A stretch of DNA of 7,421 bases from Actinomycetota bacterium (lineage in GTDB: Bacteria > Actinomycetota > Acidimicrobiia > Acidimicrobiales > JAHWLA01): assembly GCA_019347595.1 (NCBI GenBank), contig JAHWLA010000137.1, forward strand, positions 1-7,421. Reading direction: 5' to 3'. Positions 7,128 to 7,421 of the stretch are shown here, one piece after another; position 1 is the first letter of the stretch; each line of letters opens with the position of its first letter. The position numbers and the translations under genes are program-made. Under the pieces are notes generated by a model, which was not told the DNA's origin, ran no database searches, and saw nothing but the letters and a program-made list of their open reading frames with translations.

Positions 7128-7133
7128 ACGCTA
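7128..7133 (-). promoter_or_regulatory. Candidate -10 element of the pst operon promoter (leaderless start)
   Basis: On the minus strand TAGCGT fits the actinobacterial -10 pattern TANNNT. Exactly six bases (7127-7122) separate it from the G of the pstS GTG, which would put the transcription start on the start codon. No recognisable -35 hexamer lies 17 bp upstream (GCCGGG there), as expected for an activator-dependent promoter. A six-base motif with three fixed positions can occur by chance; the spacing and lack of a Shine-Dalgarno are what favour it. Confidence 0.5.
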
Positions 7134-7135
7134 CG

Positions 7136-7162
7136 CGCGCCAGGTGGCCCCCCGGCGGCGCG
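7136..7162. repeat. Short GC inverted repeat between PHO box and -10
   Basis: CGCGCC at 7136-7141 is the exact reverse complement of GGCGCG at 7157-7162, with a 15-base loop. One wobble pair and one further Watson-Crick pair can extend it to 7134-7164. There is no T tract, so it is not a convincing intrinsic terminator for the upstream HNH gene. In such GC-rich DNA chance is a real explanation. Confidence 0.3.
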
Positions 7163-7182
7163 TGGGTGAACGAAAGGTGAAC
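7161..7182 (-). promoter_or_regulatory. PHO box: two 11-bp direct repeats (PhoP/RegX3-type operator)
   Basis: Reading the minus strand, GTTCACCTTTC (7182-7172) is followed immediately by GTTCACCCACG (7171-7161). The second unit fits all 11 positions of the Streptomyces PhoP direct-repeat consensus G(G/T)TCAYYYR(G/C)G, and the first fits the leading eight. A further, degraded unit may lie at 7193-7183 (GTCCTCG..., 4 of 7 core positions). The box lies 40-61 bases upstream of the proposed transcription start and is the only tandem GTTCACC pair in the window. It is the expected site for the regulator encoded five genes downstream, giving positive autoregulation of the operon. Confidence 0.85.
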
Positions 7183-7194
7183 AACGCGAGGACG

Positions 7195-7421
7195 TCAGAA
7201 GCCCGGTGGTCGAGTGGTTCGAGTCGTGCCGTCGGGACCGGTGGTCACCAGCGTGCCGTCGGCCAGCAGCTTCTCGTGGTGGCCGGGCTCGTGGGCCATG
7301 TGGTGGTGCCGGCTGCACTTGAGCACCAGGTTGCCCAGCTCCGTCGGCCCGCCCTCGGCCACCGGGACCACGTGGTGCGCCTCGCAGAACCGCGAGGGCC
7401 GGTCGCAGCCCTCCACCCGGC
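7195..7421 (-). CDS. HNH endonuclease (DUF222/13E12-type), C-terminal part
   Basis: The last 75 residues of a gene whose start lies beyond the right edge; the frame is open to the end of the window. It shows the HNH nuclease core: FCEAHHVVPVAEGG, then GNLVLKCSRHHHMAHE, with the His-His pair, the central Asn and the C-terminal His cluster of the HNH fold, and cysteines suited to a structural zinc site. The spacing and GGPTELGNLVL wording are typical of the DUF222/13E12 family in actinobacteria, often present in many copies and in mycobacteria associated with prophage integration. The apparent GTG at 7416 falls inside the conserved domain and is not the real start. It reads toward pstS, ending 73 bp before it, and its tail is nearly identical to the fragment at the left edge. 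Confidence 0.88.
   Translation of the reverse strand, partial: RVEGCDRPSRFCEAHHVVPVAEGGPTELGNLVLKCSRHHHMAHEPGHHEKLLADGTLVTTGPDGTTRTTRPPGF
7201..7290 (-). repeat. Right arm of inverted HNH-gene repeat
   Basis: This is the counterpart of 2-91 in opposite orientation, 79 of 90 bases identical by my count. Differences include several third-position changes, so the copies are diverged homologues and not a fresh exact duplication in this stretch. The right copy extends at least to the window edge; how far the match continues into the HNH core cannot be seen because the left copy is cut off at position 1. Confidence 0.8.

Noticed and set aside
5682..7169. A 495-residue open frame on the plus strand opposite pstC and pstS
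   Set aside because: Its translation is low-complexity, rich in Arg, Ala, Gly and His, with no domain. It lies antisense to two well-identified genes. Long antisense frames are expected at this GC content. The same applies to plus-strand frames at 852-1346, 1667-2317, 2010-2612, 2584-3381, 2940-3920, 3257-4198, 4503-5219 and 5216-6130.
7195..7421. HNH fragment as a small complete 73-residue gene starting at GTG 7416
   Set aside because: That GTG falls inside the conserved HNH domain and the frame stays open to the window edge, so this is the end of a longer gene.

Overview
The window is a high-GC segment with frequent GTG starts and very tight gene packing. It most resembles an actinobacterium (Actinomycetota). 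Three things point that way: a RegX3-type response regulator, an 11-bp direct-repeat PHO box of the kind known from Streptomyces PhoP, and DUF222/13E12-type HNH endonuclease genes at both ends. A class such as Acidimicrobiia is plausible but cannot be fixed from the sequence alone.

Layout. Positions 1-112 (+) are the last codons of an HNH endonuclease gene. Its stop overlaps the start of a small class I SAM-dependent methyltransferase (109-843, +). Everything from 7121 down to 864 is one minus-strand operon: pstS (phosphate-binding lipoprotein), pstC and pstA (permeases), pstB (ATPase), a PhoR/SenX3-like histidine kinase, a PhoB/RegX3-like response regulator, and phoU. Genes overlap or are separated by at most 34 bp, and three junctions are 4-bp GTGA stop/start overlaps. 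The methyltransferase and phoU converge with a 20-bp gap. Positions 7195-7421 (-) are the 3' part of a second HNH endonuclease gene, upstream of pstS and in the same direction. No RNA genes, CRISPR arrays, IS transposases or clear intrinsic terminators were seen. The only intergenic stretch of any size is the 73-bp pstS promoter region.

How it works. PstSCAB imports phosphate at the expense of ATP. PhoU and PstB are thought to pass the transport state to the histidine kinase, which phosphorylates the response regulator. The regulator would then bind the tandem GTTCACC repeats at 7161-7182 and activate the whole operon, including its own gene, which closes a feedback loop. The kinase encoded here has no transmembrane segment, so it must read the signal from the cytoplasmic side.

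The points most worth a second look are the membrane-less kinase, the PHO box with a probable leaderless pstS start, and the inverted pair of near-identical HNH gene ends that brackets the whole phosphate locus. I found no wholly new system: the core is a well-known phosphate module in an unusually self-contained arrangement.
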